Shown here piece after piece: positions 32,108 to 40,187 of a stretch of 54,663 bases of DNA (positions within the stretch are counted from its first letter, which is position 1; the number at the start of each line of letters is the position of its first letter). Position numbers and translations under genes: made by a program. The stretch comes from Nitrososphaerota archaeon (GTDB lineage: Archaea > Thermoproteota > EX4484-205 > JAAOZP01): the NCBI GenBank assembly GCA_011605725.1, contig JAAOZP010000008.1, positions 1-54,663 of the forward strand, written 5' to 3'. The notes beneath the pieces are model-generated. The model was not told the origin of the DNA. It saw only the letters and a program-made list of their open reading frames with translations, and did not search any database.

Positions 32108-32149
32108 TCTGGAGTGGTGTTGTGAGAACGTTTGCAGATGGTTCTTCAA

Positions 32150-32163
32150 AAGCGTGCGCGCCG
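32150..32163. repeat. GC element AAGCGTGCGCGCCG
   Basis: Second member, bracketing 32108-32149. The enclosed segment is open in several frames, but I recognise nothing in it. Confidence 0.5.
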
Positions 32164-32226
32164 GTGAGTTGAATTTTAACCCTATGCTCAGACAGTATCT
32201 TCACGAGTTTTCAGACTGGGAAGAGA

Positions 32227-32475
32227 CTAGCTTCCCTCCCTGTTTCCACCTTTTTTCCCAGGCTCCTCCTTCCCCTCCTCCTTCTCAGGCTTCGGCTTCG
32301 CAGTCATCATAGAGTATCCTATCCAGGCGGCTAAACTGAGAACAAGCGCCACCATTATGAAAACTGTTACCTGCAGGGTTGGAACCGGGTAGCAGTAAAC
32401 CATTATCCCGTAAGCGATAATCCCCTCCAGGGCTGCGAGGAATACTGCTGCCCCGATGACCCGACGCTTATTCAC
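32227..32475 (-). CDS. Small two-helix membrane protein, paralogue of 31605-31883
   Basis: 82 residues from GTG 32475, preferred to ATG 32520 because GGAGG lies eight bases before it and the protein then begins MNKRRVIGAAVFLAALEGII like its paralogue (MNKDQGIGAVLLLASIVGVI). Helix 2: VTVFIMVALVLSLAAWIGYS. The tail is Lys/Glu/Gly-rich (PEKEEGKEEPGKKGGNREGS) instead of Glu/Pro-rich. Convergent with the 31605 operon. Confidence 0.6.
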   Translation of the reverse strand: MNKRRVIGAAVFLAALEGIIAYGIMVYCYPVPTLQVTVFIMVALVLSLAAWIGYSMMTAKPKPEKEEGKEEPGKKGGNREGS

Positions 32476-32794
32476 GGCCACCCCTCCTCTCCAGGTTTCC
32501 CGGCGAACCGTGTTCAGCAAGCCCTAGACGGGATTCAGCCTGTTTTAAACACTTCTTCTCTCCAGGGTTTTCCATGCGCATTGCTCACTTTTCCGCGGAA
32601 TGGGGAAAATATAAGGCTATTATTGAAAAACATTTGATTTTTTAGAATAATGATTGCAATAAGGCTTGGAAAATTGTTCTGAAAAGTTTAGAATTGTTTT
32701 AAACTGTTCATCAAGACTGTTCACGCCTTTTTTAAAGCATTTCAGGAAGCCTTTAGCAATAAAACGGGAATCCTAAGGGCTGTTTGAAGAGCCT
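32476..32794. other. Gene-free stretch holding the promoter of the 32475 gene
   Basis: 319 bp between the paralogue and the GH35 stop. On the minus strand CCTTATATTTTCC near 32608-32620 is the best TATA candidate, implying a 5' leader of about 110 bases. Nothing else is recognised. Confidence 0.4.
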
Positions 32795-35755
32795 TCAGAA
32801 GCCGAGTTCAACCGTCATCCTTCTGGCAACATAGTAGGGGAGAACCTGGATGCTTGGGTTTTCAACAGGCTTCCCATGGTTTTCAACAGCAATCGCGAGA
32901 ACGTTCTCACTCTTCAGGAAGGGTTCAGGCATGTAGAAGTCTGTCTGCGGGCCTTTCTCCATATACCTGCCTATAAGCTCGCCGTTCAAGAATATTTTAC
33001 ACTTCAACCCGATGTTTCTCAGCCTAAGCATGAGCGGGGAAACAGTGTTCTCCTCAACCTTGTTTCTGAAAATTCTCCTCAGCCAAACTACGCCCTGTTT
33101 TTTCAAAGCCTCGCTCAGGCTGCTCACACTCCACTTCGAGTCTTCAAAACCAGGTTTAAACCAGCCCTCCCTCTCCCCGATTAAGCCCTGTGAAACCCTC
33201 CAGCCTTCTTCGAGAGCAGCATCATACATTCTTAGACAAGGGTCTCTCCAAGCCTTAGCATCCGGAAAATTCTCCAGGATTATGATGAACTCGTTAACCC
33301 CGGGCTTCACTAGGCGAGTCACGTCTACACCTATGCTCCCCTCGTCCGCGTAGACTGTTTCAACATGCTTCCCGTTAACCATTATGATTAGCCTGCCCCA
33401 GGACGGGAGGCCGCTTGGAATAACTAGACAGGTTTTCCTAAGCTTCTCCGGAAGCTCAGCAACGTATTTCAGAATCATTAGCCCCCTTCCGCCTGAGGGC
33501 TCCTCACCGCTCTCAAGCTCCCTCCATTCTCCTGTGAAAACCTCTTCCGGAAGAACTTCGAGAGGCCTGTTTAGAAGCCTAGCGTAATCCATGCTCGCGG
33601 CAACGCCTGGTTTCAGAAGGCTTTCAAACGTTAAAAACTTGAACAATGGTTTTCTCAAAGGCAGCTCCTCCTCCCTCCCTATGTAGACAGGCTGGTTAAG
33701 CCCGTTGGCCAGCGGTATTAGGCCGTCGTTCCTGTGCCCGGTTGACTCGACGAGGAGAAGCAGCTCGTTAACCCCGGTTTTTAAAACGCTCCTGTCTGCT
33801 TCAAGCCTAAGCGTGTGCTCAGCGTGTCCAACCGGTTTTCCGTTTAGAAAAACAGTAACATAGTCGTTAACCCTAGGTATGAAGAGAACAGTCTTCTCCT
33901 CCCCCGGCTTAACCGTGAAGCTGTTTAAATACCATACGTGGCCGTTTCCAGTGATGCCGAGTGCTTCAGGCGGGGTTAGCCTACCTGTTTCAACCCATTT
34001 TCCACGCTTCACTTCCTCAAGGTTTTCAACCATGATTCTCCAGTCCTCGTTGAGGCTCGCAGCCTCCTCTTTGAAAACCTCCTCAGGCAGTGTGAAGGAG
34101 TAGACCCATTTCTCCCCGTCGTACATGCCTGAGACACGCCTACCGTTAACCTCAATCCTCCTCGGCCTCCAGGGGACTATTATTGAAACCCGTTTATCAT
34201 CGTTCCTCCCAACCTCTATGCTCATTCTGAGAACACTGCTGTCTGAAGAGTATTCTCTTAGAAGGGTGAAGCCCGAGACGACCGCTATCTTCTTCCCCCA
34301 GTGCTCCGTGAACCATGTTCTAGCGGCACGCCGCCTGCTTAAAGCTAGGACGACGAGCCTCGGGGGAGCTTCTCCAACTATCTTAACATAGTCCTCCTCA
34401 GATATTTTGAAGCTGACGGTCTCCCTGGTTCCGTTTGAAGAATGGGTCAGAGTTGCCTCATGCTGCTCACCCGGCTCACCGTAGAGGATGAGTATTGTCC
34501 TACCGTTAAGATCGTAAGAGTAGAAAACCTGGCATGTTGAAAACTCTAGAGTCCAGCCGTTGGGCAGCTTAACGTTTAAAGGAAGTATTAAAGCCTTCCT
34601 AGCGCCTAGGGAAACCCTCTTTACACCAATGTTTTTCAAGCGGAGCTCCGTTTCAACAGGCTGAGTATTCATGTTTGAAACAAGGATGAATGCTTCACCA
34701 TTCCTTGTTCTCGCGGAGACTCTTACACCCGGAGCGTCGCATTCAACCAGAGTCTTGTCGACAGTTGAGGATGCGAAAAACTCGTTGAAACATTCTAACA
34801 GTCCCCCCGTGAGCCTTATCACCCAGTATCTTTCACCCAGCTCACCCCATTCTCTAACAGCAGCCTGGTAATCGTAGGTTGACGCAATCTTCTTCCCAGT
34901 CCAGTATCCGAAGTTAGTGCCGCCGTGAAACATGTAGAAGCTTACGAGGCTGAAGCCTTCGAAAACCATTGTTTTAAGAAGCATGTCTGTCCATTCAGCG
35001 GGAATATCACCCCTATCCGTGGGAAGCCTTCCGCCGAAAGACGTGAACCATCCTCCTTCAAACTCCATTATCATCCTAGGCTTATCCGGCTGTTCAGCAG
35101 AGAGGCTTGCAGCCTCGTTTAAAGGCCAGTCGAGCACCCAAGGATCCGGATAAATATCTATCGAGTCTATAACCTGCGTGCCCCTTAGGAACCTGTCAAC
35201 ATTGTGGACAACCGGTATGTCCACCCCCCTTTCCCTCGCAGCCTCGTAAAGCTTCAACAAGTATGGAACATTACCCCAGAAATACTCGTTTTCAATCTGG
35301 AGGAGTATCACGCTTCCGCCTCTCGTAGCCAGGTGCCTCCTTATCTCTGGGATAACATGGTCGTAGTAGCGTAGAGCATGCTTCATGAAACCCTCGTCCA
35401 GGGACCTGGGCACAATGCCCCTGCCAACCAGCCAGCCTGGGAGACCTCCGAAATCCCACTCCGAGCATATGTATGGCCCGGGCCTAGCTATCACGAGCAG
35501 CCCATGCTTCTCGCAAAGCCTTAGAAACTCGTCTACATCCCTCCAGCCTGAGAAGTCGAAGCAGCCCTCCTCCTTCTCATGCCAGTTCCAAGCGAAGTAT
35601 ATTGTTGCAGAGTTTAGGAAAGCCCTCTTCATCTTTATGATCCTGTCCTCCCAGAGTCCTCTGGGGACTCTGAAGTAGTGTATCTCGCCGCTGTAGATGA
35701 AGACTGGCTTACCGTTAATCCTTAGCGACTTATCGTCGAAGTCTACAATACTCAT
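32795..35755 (-). CDS. Beta-galactosidase, glycoside hydrolase family 35
   Basis: 986 residues. The N-terminal TIM barrel contains YSGEIHYFRVPRGLWEDRI, RPGPYICSEWDFGGLPGWL and LLQIENEYFWGNVPYLLKLY with the acid/base Glu near 157. KPRMIMEFEGGWFTSFGGRL carries the nucleophile Glu near 231, and FYMFHGGTNFGYWTG follows. The C-terminal two thirds are jelly-roll domains (FIPRVNDYVTVFLNGKPVGH, KLYLNG-like KCKIFLNGELIGRY). No signal peptide, so it is cytoplasmic. With the GH3 enzyme and dehydrogenase nearby it suggests use of plant or algal oligosaccharides. Single gene with a 177-bp upstream gap. Confidence 0.92.
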   Translation of the reverse strand: MSIVDFDDKSLRINGKPVFIYSGEIHYFRVPRGLWEDRIIKMKRAFLNSATIYFAWNWHEKEEGCFDFSGWRDVDEFLRLCEKHGLLVIARPGPYICSEWDFGGLPGWLVGRGIVPRSLDEGFMKHALRYYDHVIPEIRRHLATRGGSVILLQIENEYFWGNVPYLLKLYEAARERGVDIPVVHNVDRFLRGTQVIDSIDIYPDPWVLDWPLNEAASLSAEQPDKPRMIMEFEGGWFTSFGGRLPTDRGDIPAEWTDMLLKTMVFEGFSLVSFYMFHGGTNFGYWTGKKIASTYDYQAAVREWGELGERYWVIRLTGGLLECFNEFFASSTVDKTLVECDAPGVRVSARTRNGEAFILVSNMNTQPVETELRLKNIGVKRVSLGARKALILPLNVKLPNGWTLEFSTCQVFYSYDLNGRTILILYGEPGEQHEATLTHSSNGTRETVSFKISEEDYVKIVGEAPPRLVVLALSRRRAARTWFTEHWGKKIAVVSGFTLLREYSSDSSVLRMSIEVGRNDDKRVSIIVPWRPRRIEVNGRRVSGMYDGEKWVYSFTLPEEVFKEEAASLNEDWRIMVENLEEVKRGKWVETGRLTPPEALGITGNGHVWYLNSFTVKPGEEKTVLFIPRVNDYVTVFLNGKPVGHAEHTLRLEADRSVLKTGVNELLLLVESTGHRNDGLIPLANGLNQPVYIGREEELPLRKPLFKFLTFESLLKPGVAASMDYARLLNRPLEVLPEEVFTGEWRELESGEEPSGGRGLMILKYVAELPEKLRKTCLVIPSGLPSWGRLIIMVNGKHVETVYADEGSIGVDVTRLVKPGVNEFIIILENFPDAKAWRDPCLRMYDAALEEGWRVSQGLIGEREGWFKPGFEDSKWSVSSLSEALKKQGVVWLRRIFRNKVEENTVSPLMLRLRNIGLKCKIFLNGELIGRYMEKGPQTDFYMPEPFLKSENVLAIAVENHGKPVENPSIQVLPYYVARRMTVELGF

Positions 35756-35932
35756 TTCAACACACCTTTTTCAAGCAGGCTACTCGTGTCCCCGGCCGAC
35801 TCACACTCTGAGCCTTTTTTGAAACACTTGTCTCTCCATGCTTCAACAGGCATCATGAACTATGCGTGCACGGTGAAGATTTAAGCTTAATTTCTAAGGC
35901 TTAACAGCCTGCTTTAAAGCTGACGGAAGCTT
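35756..35932. other. Intergenic region upstream of the GH35 gene
   Basis: Contains repeated TTTCAAGCA/TGCTTCAACAGG-like words common in this region and no ORF. GATTTAAGCTTAATTTC at about 35878-35894 is the only TATA-like stretch. Confidence 0.3.
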
Positions 35933-37009
35933 TTAAGGCGGCACTAGGACAACCTTTATCGCTCCCTCAAGACCCTTCTCACTGTATTCGAAGGCTTTCC
36001 TGAATTCTGAAAGCGGGAACACGTGTGTCACAATCCTGTCAACCCTAACCTTTCCAGCCCGGATGTATTCTATCGCGAGAGGATAACAGTATGGCCCGAG
36101 ATGGGAACCGTATATGTCGAGCTCCTTCCTATCCCCTATTATAGACCAGTCTACGGTGGCCGGCTCCCTGAAAACGCCGAAGACAACCATTCTCCCAAGC
36201 TTCCTAAGCATCTCCAACCCTTGGGTTACAGCCTCAGGATAGCCTGTGGCCTCAATGTAGACGTCGCACCCGTATCCCCCGGTTAATCCTTTAACAGTTT
36301 TAACAGCATCCTCCCTCGCAACGTTGATAACAATGTCTGCACCAAGTCTTTCAGCAAGGTCAAGCCTCCTGTCCCTAGTGTCCAGCGCCACCAGTTTCCC
36401 AGGGTTCTTCATCCTGGCTACTTGAAGCATGCAGAGCCCAAGCGGCCCCATTCCAGCTATGACGACGAAGTCTCCAAGCTCAATCCTAGCCCTCTGGACA
36501 GCGTGAATAGCGCAGCTTAACGGTTCAATCATGACGGCATGCTCATCCGGGATCTCGCTTGGAACCCTGTGCACTATAGACCCGTACGGGTACTTCATGT
36601 ACTCTGCGAAACCGCCGTCGTCAACACCACCCTGGAAGCCGAAAACATAGTTTCTCTCGCACATCCAGTACTGCCCGCTCCGGCAGAAACGGCAGCTTCT
36701 ACACGGGAATATTTGCTCCGCAATAGCCTTGTCCCCGATTTTGACTCCAAGCTCCTCCGCGCCTACACCCAGCTCGACGACAGTGCCTATGAACTCGTGT
36801 CCAGGAATAACTGGAGGCTTAACATACGGCTTCTCGCCTCCCCATAAAGAGGGAGCGCCATGGTAACACTTCAAGTCGCTCGCGCAAACACCGCACGCTC
36901 CCACCTCCACGAGAATCTCCCCCGGCCCAGGCTCAGGAGTATCCACGTATTGAAGCCTATAGTCTCCTGGTCCGTGGCATACAACCGCCTGCATCCTCTT
37001 AGGAGCCAT
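35933..37009 (-). CDS. Zinc-dependent medium-chain dehydrogenase
   Basis: 358 residues. The catalytic zinc Cys is in CGVCASDLKCYHG and the His-Glu pair in IPGHEFIGTVVELG. The structural zinc site is FPCRSCRFCRSGQYWMC. The Rossmann motif is VIAGMGPLGLCMLQVA, and ALDTRDRRLDLAERLGADIV follows with an Asp that favours NAD. Sorbitol/threonine dehydrogenase-like. By context a sugar or polyol dehydrogenase feeding monosaccharides released by GH35/GH3. ATG 37009. Confidence 0.88.
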   Translation of the reverse strand: MAPKRMQAVVCHGPGDYRLQYVDTPEPGPGEILVEVGACGVCASDLKCYHGAPSLWGGEKPYVKPPVIPGHEFIGTVVELGVGAEELGVKIGDKAIAEQIFPCRSCRFCRSGQYWMCERNYVFGFQGGVDDGGFAEYMKYPYGSIVHRVPSEIPDEHAVMIEPLSCAIHAVQRARIELGDFVVIAGMGPLGLCMLQVARMKNPGKLVALDTRDRRLDLAERLGADIVINVAREDAVKTVKGLTGGYGCDVYIEATGYPEAVTQGLEMLRKLGRMVVFGVFREPATVDWSIIGDRKELDIYGSHLGPYCYPLAIEYIRAGKVRVDRIVTHVFPLSEFRKAFEYSEKGLEGAIKVVLVPP

Positions 37010-37053
37010 AAGTATGGGCTGTCTCCAGCCAATATATTTCTTACTCTTCAGGG

Positions 37054-37230
37054 TTGAGTAAGTACTCGGAGGCCGCTAAGCCTTTTCTCCTTGGACGCGG
37101 CGGTAACGCTGTCCCCATGATCCAGCGCGCTGAGAACCCGGGCCACGTGGCGACCATGGATTTCGGCAAGCATGTTCTTTTCAAAGAGGCAACTGGGTTC
37201 TTCAACCCTCTAATACTGGGGAAGAGTTAA
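37054..37230 (+). CDS. Small unknown ORF across a GC palindrome
   Basis: TTG 37054 to TAA 37230, 58 residues: MSKYSEAAKPFLLGRGGNAV, PMIQRAENPGHVATMDFGKH, VLFKEATGFFNPLILGKS. The reading is protein-like and passes in frame through CAGCGCGCTG (37123-37132). Either it is a real small gene or a C-terminal fragment. No family is recognised and no good ribosome-binding site is seen. It is the only plus-strand candidate between the dehydrogenase and the GH3 gene. Confidence 0.35.
   Translation: MSKYSEAAKPFLLGRGGNAVPMIQRAENPGHVATMDFGKHVLFKEATGFFNPLILGKS
37123..37132. repeat. GC palindrome CAGCGCGCTG
   Basis: Perfect 10-bp palindrome in the gap downstream of the GH3 gene. Confidence 0.6.
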
Positions 37231-37251
37231 ACGCTGAAAAGCTTTAAGAGG

Positions 37252-40122
37252 CTAGAGGCATTCGCACGCGCTAACCCTGGGTGGGGCTGAGCCCGAAGCA
37301 TGGATTTTGAAGCATGCTTCACGCGTTTCACCCGGGGAAAGGTCGAAGCGCATTCTGCGGAAACCGGTTTCGTCACCCACTATTCCGAACGGGACGATGT
37401 CTGAAATAGGCCCTTTGTTTCTAAGCCTGATTCTCATCGTGAACGGTTCGCCCGGTGCAGCACCCTCCCTGTCTGTTTTAAGCTCGTGTTCAATCCTAGC
37501 CACCATTTTCCTCTCAACTTTGAAGGATGTTTGAAGCCTAATGTCTTCAGAGGAGGCGCCCACCATTATTCTAAACTCCCCGGGTTCAACAATCCTCCTC
37601 ATGTTCCCATCTAGGAAGGCAAGGTCGTCAGCAGTCAGGTTGAAGACGATCCTCCTGGTTTCCCCGGGTTTCAGCGTTACTCTTTGAAAACCTTTAAGCT
37701 CCTTAACTGGTCTGGCGACGCTTGCCACAGGGTCCTGAACGTAAAGCTGGACAACCTCATCCCCCTCCTTCTCGCCTACATTCTTAACGTCGAGGCTTAT
37801 TTCGAAAGGCCCTTCCTCTCCGCGCGCGTCAACCCTTATATTGCTGTACTCGAACCTCGTGTAGCTTAAGCCGTGTCCAAAAGGGAACAATGGTTTCCCA
37901 GGCATGTCGACATAGTCATACCCCCGGCCAGTCGGCTTATAGTTGTAGTAGAGCGGAAGCTGCCCAACGTGCCTCGGCCAGGTGAACGGAAGCCTGCCTG
38001 CAGGATTATAGTCTCCGAAGAGAACTTCAGCGATAGCGTTCCCACCCTCCTGGCCCGGGTACCATGCTTGAAGAAGCGCGTCTACTTTTCTAATCCATTC
38101 CCCGGTGACTGCGCTACCGGTCATGAGGACAACTATCGTCGGAGTCCCTGTTTCAACAATCTTCTCAATCATTATTTCCTGGAGCCTCGGCAGGTCGAGG
38201 ACAGCCCTGTCCCTCCCTTCCCCCTCCACGATCTCGGCGAAGAAAACCGCGACGTCTGATTTCCTCGCCAGTCTTACAGCCTCCACCACCTCTGGAGTCG
38301 ACTCGTCCACATGGTCCCAGAGGAGGAACGCAGCCGCATCGCCCAAATGCTCATAATACTCTATCTTAACATCATACTTCCTTCCTTTTTCAAGCCTGAC
38401 TGTAACAGTGTCGAGAGTAATACCCCTGTCACGCCAGGAGTCGACGAGAAGCTTGCCGTCCAGCCAGAACCTTACTCCGTCGTCAGTAGCCAGACAGATT
38501 TCGAAAACCCCTGTCTTAGGCGCTGTTAAAACCCCTGTCCAGCGGACTGAAAAATTATCCGTCGGCAGCCTCGGGTCGGGGGAGCCTGCTCCCCAGTTGA
38601 AACTAACCTGCTTGTCAATTCTTTTTAAAACGGGTTTCCCCTCTAAGCTGGGGTTGTTGAAATACTCTCCCTTTAATCCTCGCCTCTTATCCCTTGGCCC
38701 AGGGGCAAGGAGCCTTGAAGGTATGGGAACATACTTTCCTATTCCGGGTGGGCATTTAGCATGGTGTATTTTTGCACCGGGCTTCGCTTTCCTCTTTATT
38801 CCTTCAAGAGGAGTAACCACGTATCTTGGAATAGTGCTGTACCCGCCTAGTTTAACACTGTCTGAAGCAGGCCCCAGGACCGCTATTGAACGTGTCTTCT
38901 CCCTGTTTAAAGGCAGCGTGTTTTTCTCGTTTTTAAGAAGAACTATGGATTCTCTTGCTGCTTGAAGAGCCAGCTGAACATGCTGCTCACAGTTGCAGAG
39001 TTTCTCAGCCTCCTCAGGGTCTGTGAAAGGCTTGTCGAAAAGCCCTATTAGGAACTTCGCCCGCAATACTCTTCTAACAGCCTCGTCTAAAACCTCCATG
39101 GGTATCATGTTTTTCTCAACCGCTTTAGCAAGCGGTTCTCCGAACACGTGTGTCTCGGGAAGCTCAACATCCATCCCGGCTTCAAGCGCCTGCTTAGCTG
39201 TCTCCTCCAGCGTCGCGGCAACATGATGGTTGAAGAATATTCCTGCGACTGACCCGTAGTCTGAGACGACGAAGCCCTGGAAGCCCCATTCATGCCTGAG
39301 AACATCGGTGAGGAGCCACTTGTTGCTTGAACACGGAACCCCGTCTATAGAATTGTACGCAGCCATGATGGAGAGCGCGCCAGCCTTCACGCACGCCTTG
39401 AAACCTGGGAAGTAGATTTCCCTGAGAATCCTTTCCGAGAAATGGATCTCGTTGCTGTCTCTTCCACCATCCCCCACGAAGTTGGCGGCGAAATGCTTCG
39501 GAGTCGCTATAACCCCTTCTTCAAACATGGCTTTGCAGAATAGTGAGCCCATTTCCGAGGTCAAGTATGGGTCTTCACCATAGCTCTCCTCAGTCCTCCC
39601 AGCCCTAACGTCCCTCGCTATGTTGACGACGGGGGAGAGACACTGATGGATACCTCTGCTCCTCGTCTCCCTTGCAATCGCTTTTGAAACCCTGTAGACC
39701 AGCTCCCTGTCCCAGGTCGCAGCCAGGCCTATCGCCTGCGGGAAGCTTGTTGAAAACTTGGCTACACAGCCGTGTAGACACTCGTCGTGAATAATCACCG
39801 GTATTCCTAAACGGGTTTTCTCAATTGCTTCAACCTGGTATTCGTTAGCTTTTTCAGCCCCCTCTTTAGCCGATAGGCCTCTGGTGACGTGCGTCAGGTT
39901 GCCCACTCCCCCCTCCGGCATCTGCCTGCTGGACCTTAACTGGGCAAGCTTCTCCTCAACCGTCATTCTTTGAAGAAGGTCTTCAACCCTCTTCTCAACA
40001 GGCAGGCTTGGGTCTTCATAAGGATCTTTAACACCGTTCTTGTTGAAGTCTATCCAGTCCTCATGGTAAATCTCACGGCTGCTAACGTCCGGCGGAACAT
40101 AATAGTTCCTCTCAACGGACAT
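37252..40122 (-). CDS. Beta-glucosidase-type glycoside hydrolase family 3 with PA14 insert
   Basis: 956 residues. Starts with HEDWIDFNKNGVKDPYEDPS and then the TIM barrel (VIIHDECLHGCVAKFSTSFP, VIATPKHFAANFVGDGGRDS). The nucleophile Asp is near 288 in GFQGFVVSDYGSVAG. The alpha/beta sandwich is interrupted at about 480-610 by a PA14 carbohydrate-binding domain (LKGEYFNNPSLEGKP, FEICLATDDGVRFWLDG). A fibronectin-III-like domain follows (NVGEKEGDEVVQLYVQDPVA) plus an extra beta region. The protein stops seven residues after meeting the GC element at 37264-37275, so its last native residues may be lost. No signal peptide. Confidence 0.92.
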   Translation of the reverse strand: MSVERNYYVPPDVSSREIYHEDWIDFNKNGVKDPYEDPSLPVEKRVEDLLQRMTVEEKLAQLRSSRQMPEGGVGNLTHVTRGLSAKEGAEKANEYQVEAIEKTRLGIPVIIHDECLHGCVAKFSTSFPQAIGLAATWDRELVYRVSKAIARETRSRGIHQCLSPVVNIARDVRAGRTEESYGEDPYLTSEMGSLFCKAMFEEGVIATPKHFAANFVGDGGRDSNEIHFSERILREIYFPGFKACVKAGALSIMAAYNSIDGVPCSSNKWLLTDVLRHEWGFQGFVVSDYGSVAGIFFNHHVAATLEETAKQALEAGMDVELPETHVFGEPLAKAVEKNMIPMEVLDEAVRRVLRAKFLIGLFDKPFTDPEEAEKLCNCEQHVQLALQAARESIVLLKNEKNTLPLNREKTRSIAVLGPASDSVKLGGYSTIPRYVVTPLEGIKRKAKPGAKIHHAKCPPGIGKYVPIPSRLLAPGPRDKRRGLKGEYFNNPSLEGKPVLKRIDKQVSFNWGAGSPDPRLPTDNFSVRWTGVLTAPKTGVFEICLATDDGVRFWLDGKLLVDSWRDRGITLDTVTVRLEKGRKYDVKIEYYEHLGDAAAFLLWDHVDESTPEVVEAVRLARKSDVAVFFAEIVEGEGRDRAVLDLPRLQEIMIEKIVETGTPTIVVLMTGSAVTGEWIRKVDALLQAWYPGQEGGNAIAEVLFGDYNPAGRLPFTWPRHVGQLPLYYNYKPTGRGYDYVDMPGKPLFPFGHGLSYTRFEYSNIRVDARGEEGPFEISLDVKNVGEKEGDEVVQLYVQDPVASVARPVKELKGFQRVTLKPGETRRIVFNLTADDLAFLDGNMRRIVEPGEFRIMVGASSEDIRLQTSFKVERKMVARIEHELKTDREGAAPGEPFTMRIRLRNKGPISDIVPFGIVGDETGFRRMRFDLSPGETREACFKIHASGSAPPRVSACECL
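37264..37275. repeat. GC element GCACGCGCTAAC at the GH3 gene end
   Basis: Exact inverted copy of GTTAGCGCGTGC at 25751-25762. Read in the GH3 frame as Val-Ser-Ala-Cys. Confidence 0.75.
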
Positions 40123-40187
40123 TTGGATTAGAAGCTTGTTTGAAGCTTTTAAGGTTTTAAAAATTCAGGAATCAGTTGGAAAAGGGG

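Noticed and set aside
32040..32312. 90-codon plus-strand ORF
   Set aside because: It spans both GC elements and the 3' end of a minus-strand gene; no ribosome-binding site or motif was seen, so I list the region as a gap with elements.
37821..37830. GC-alternating run CGCGCGCGTC as another scar
   Set aside because: It lies inside the intact fibronectin-like part of the GH3 enzyme and reads sensibly (DARGEE), so it is ordinary coding sequence.
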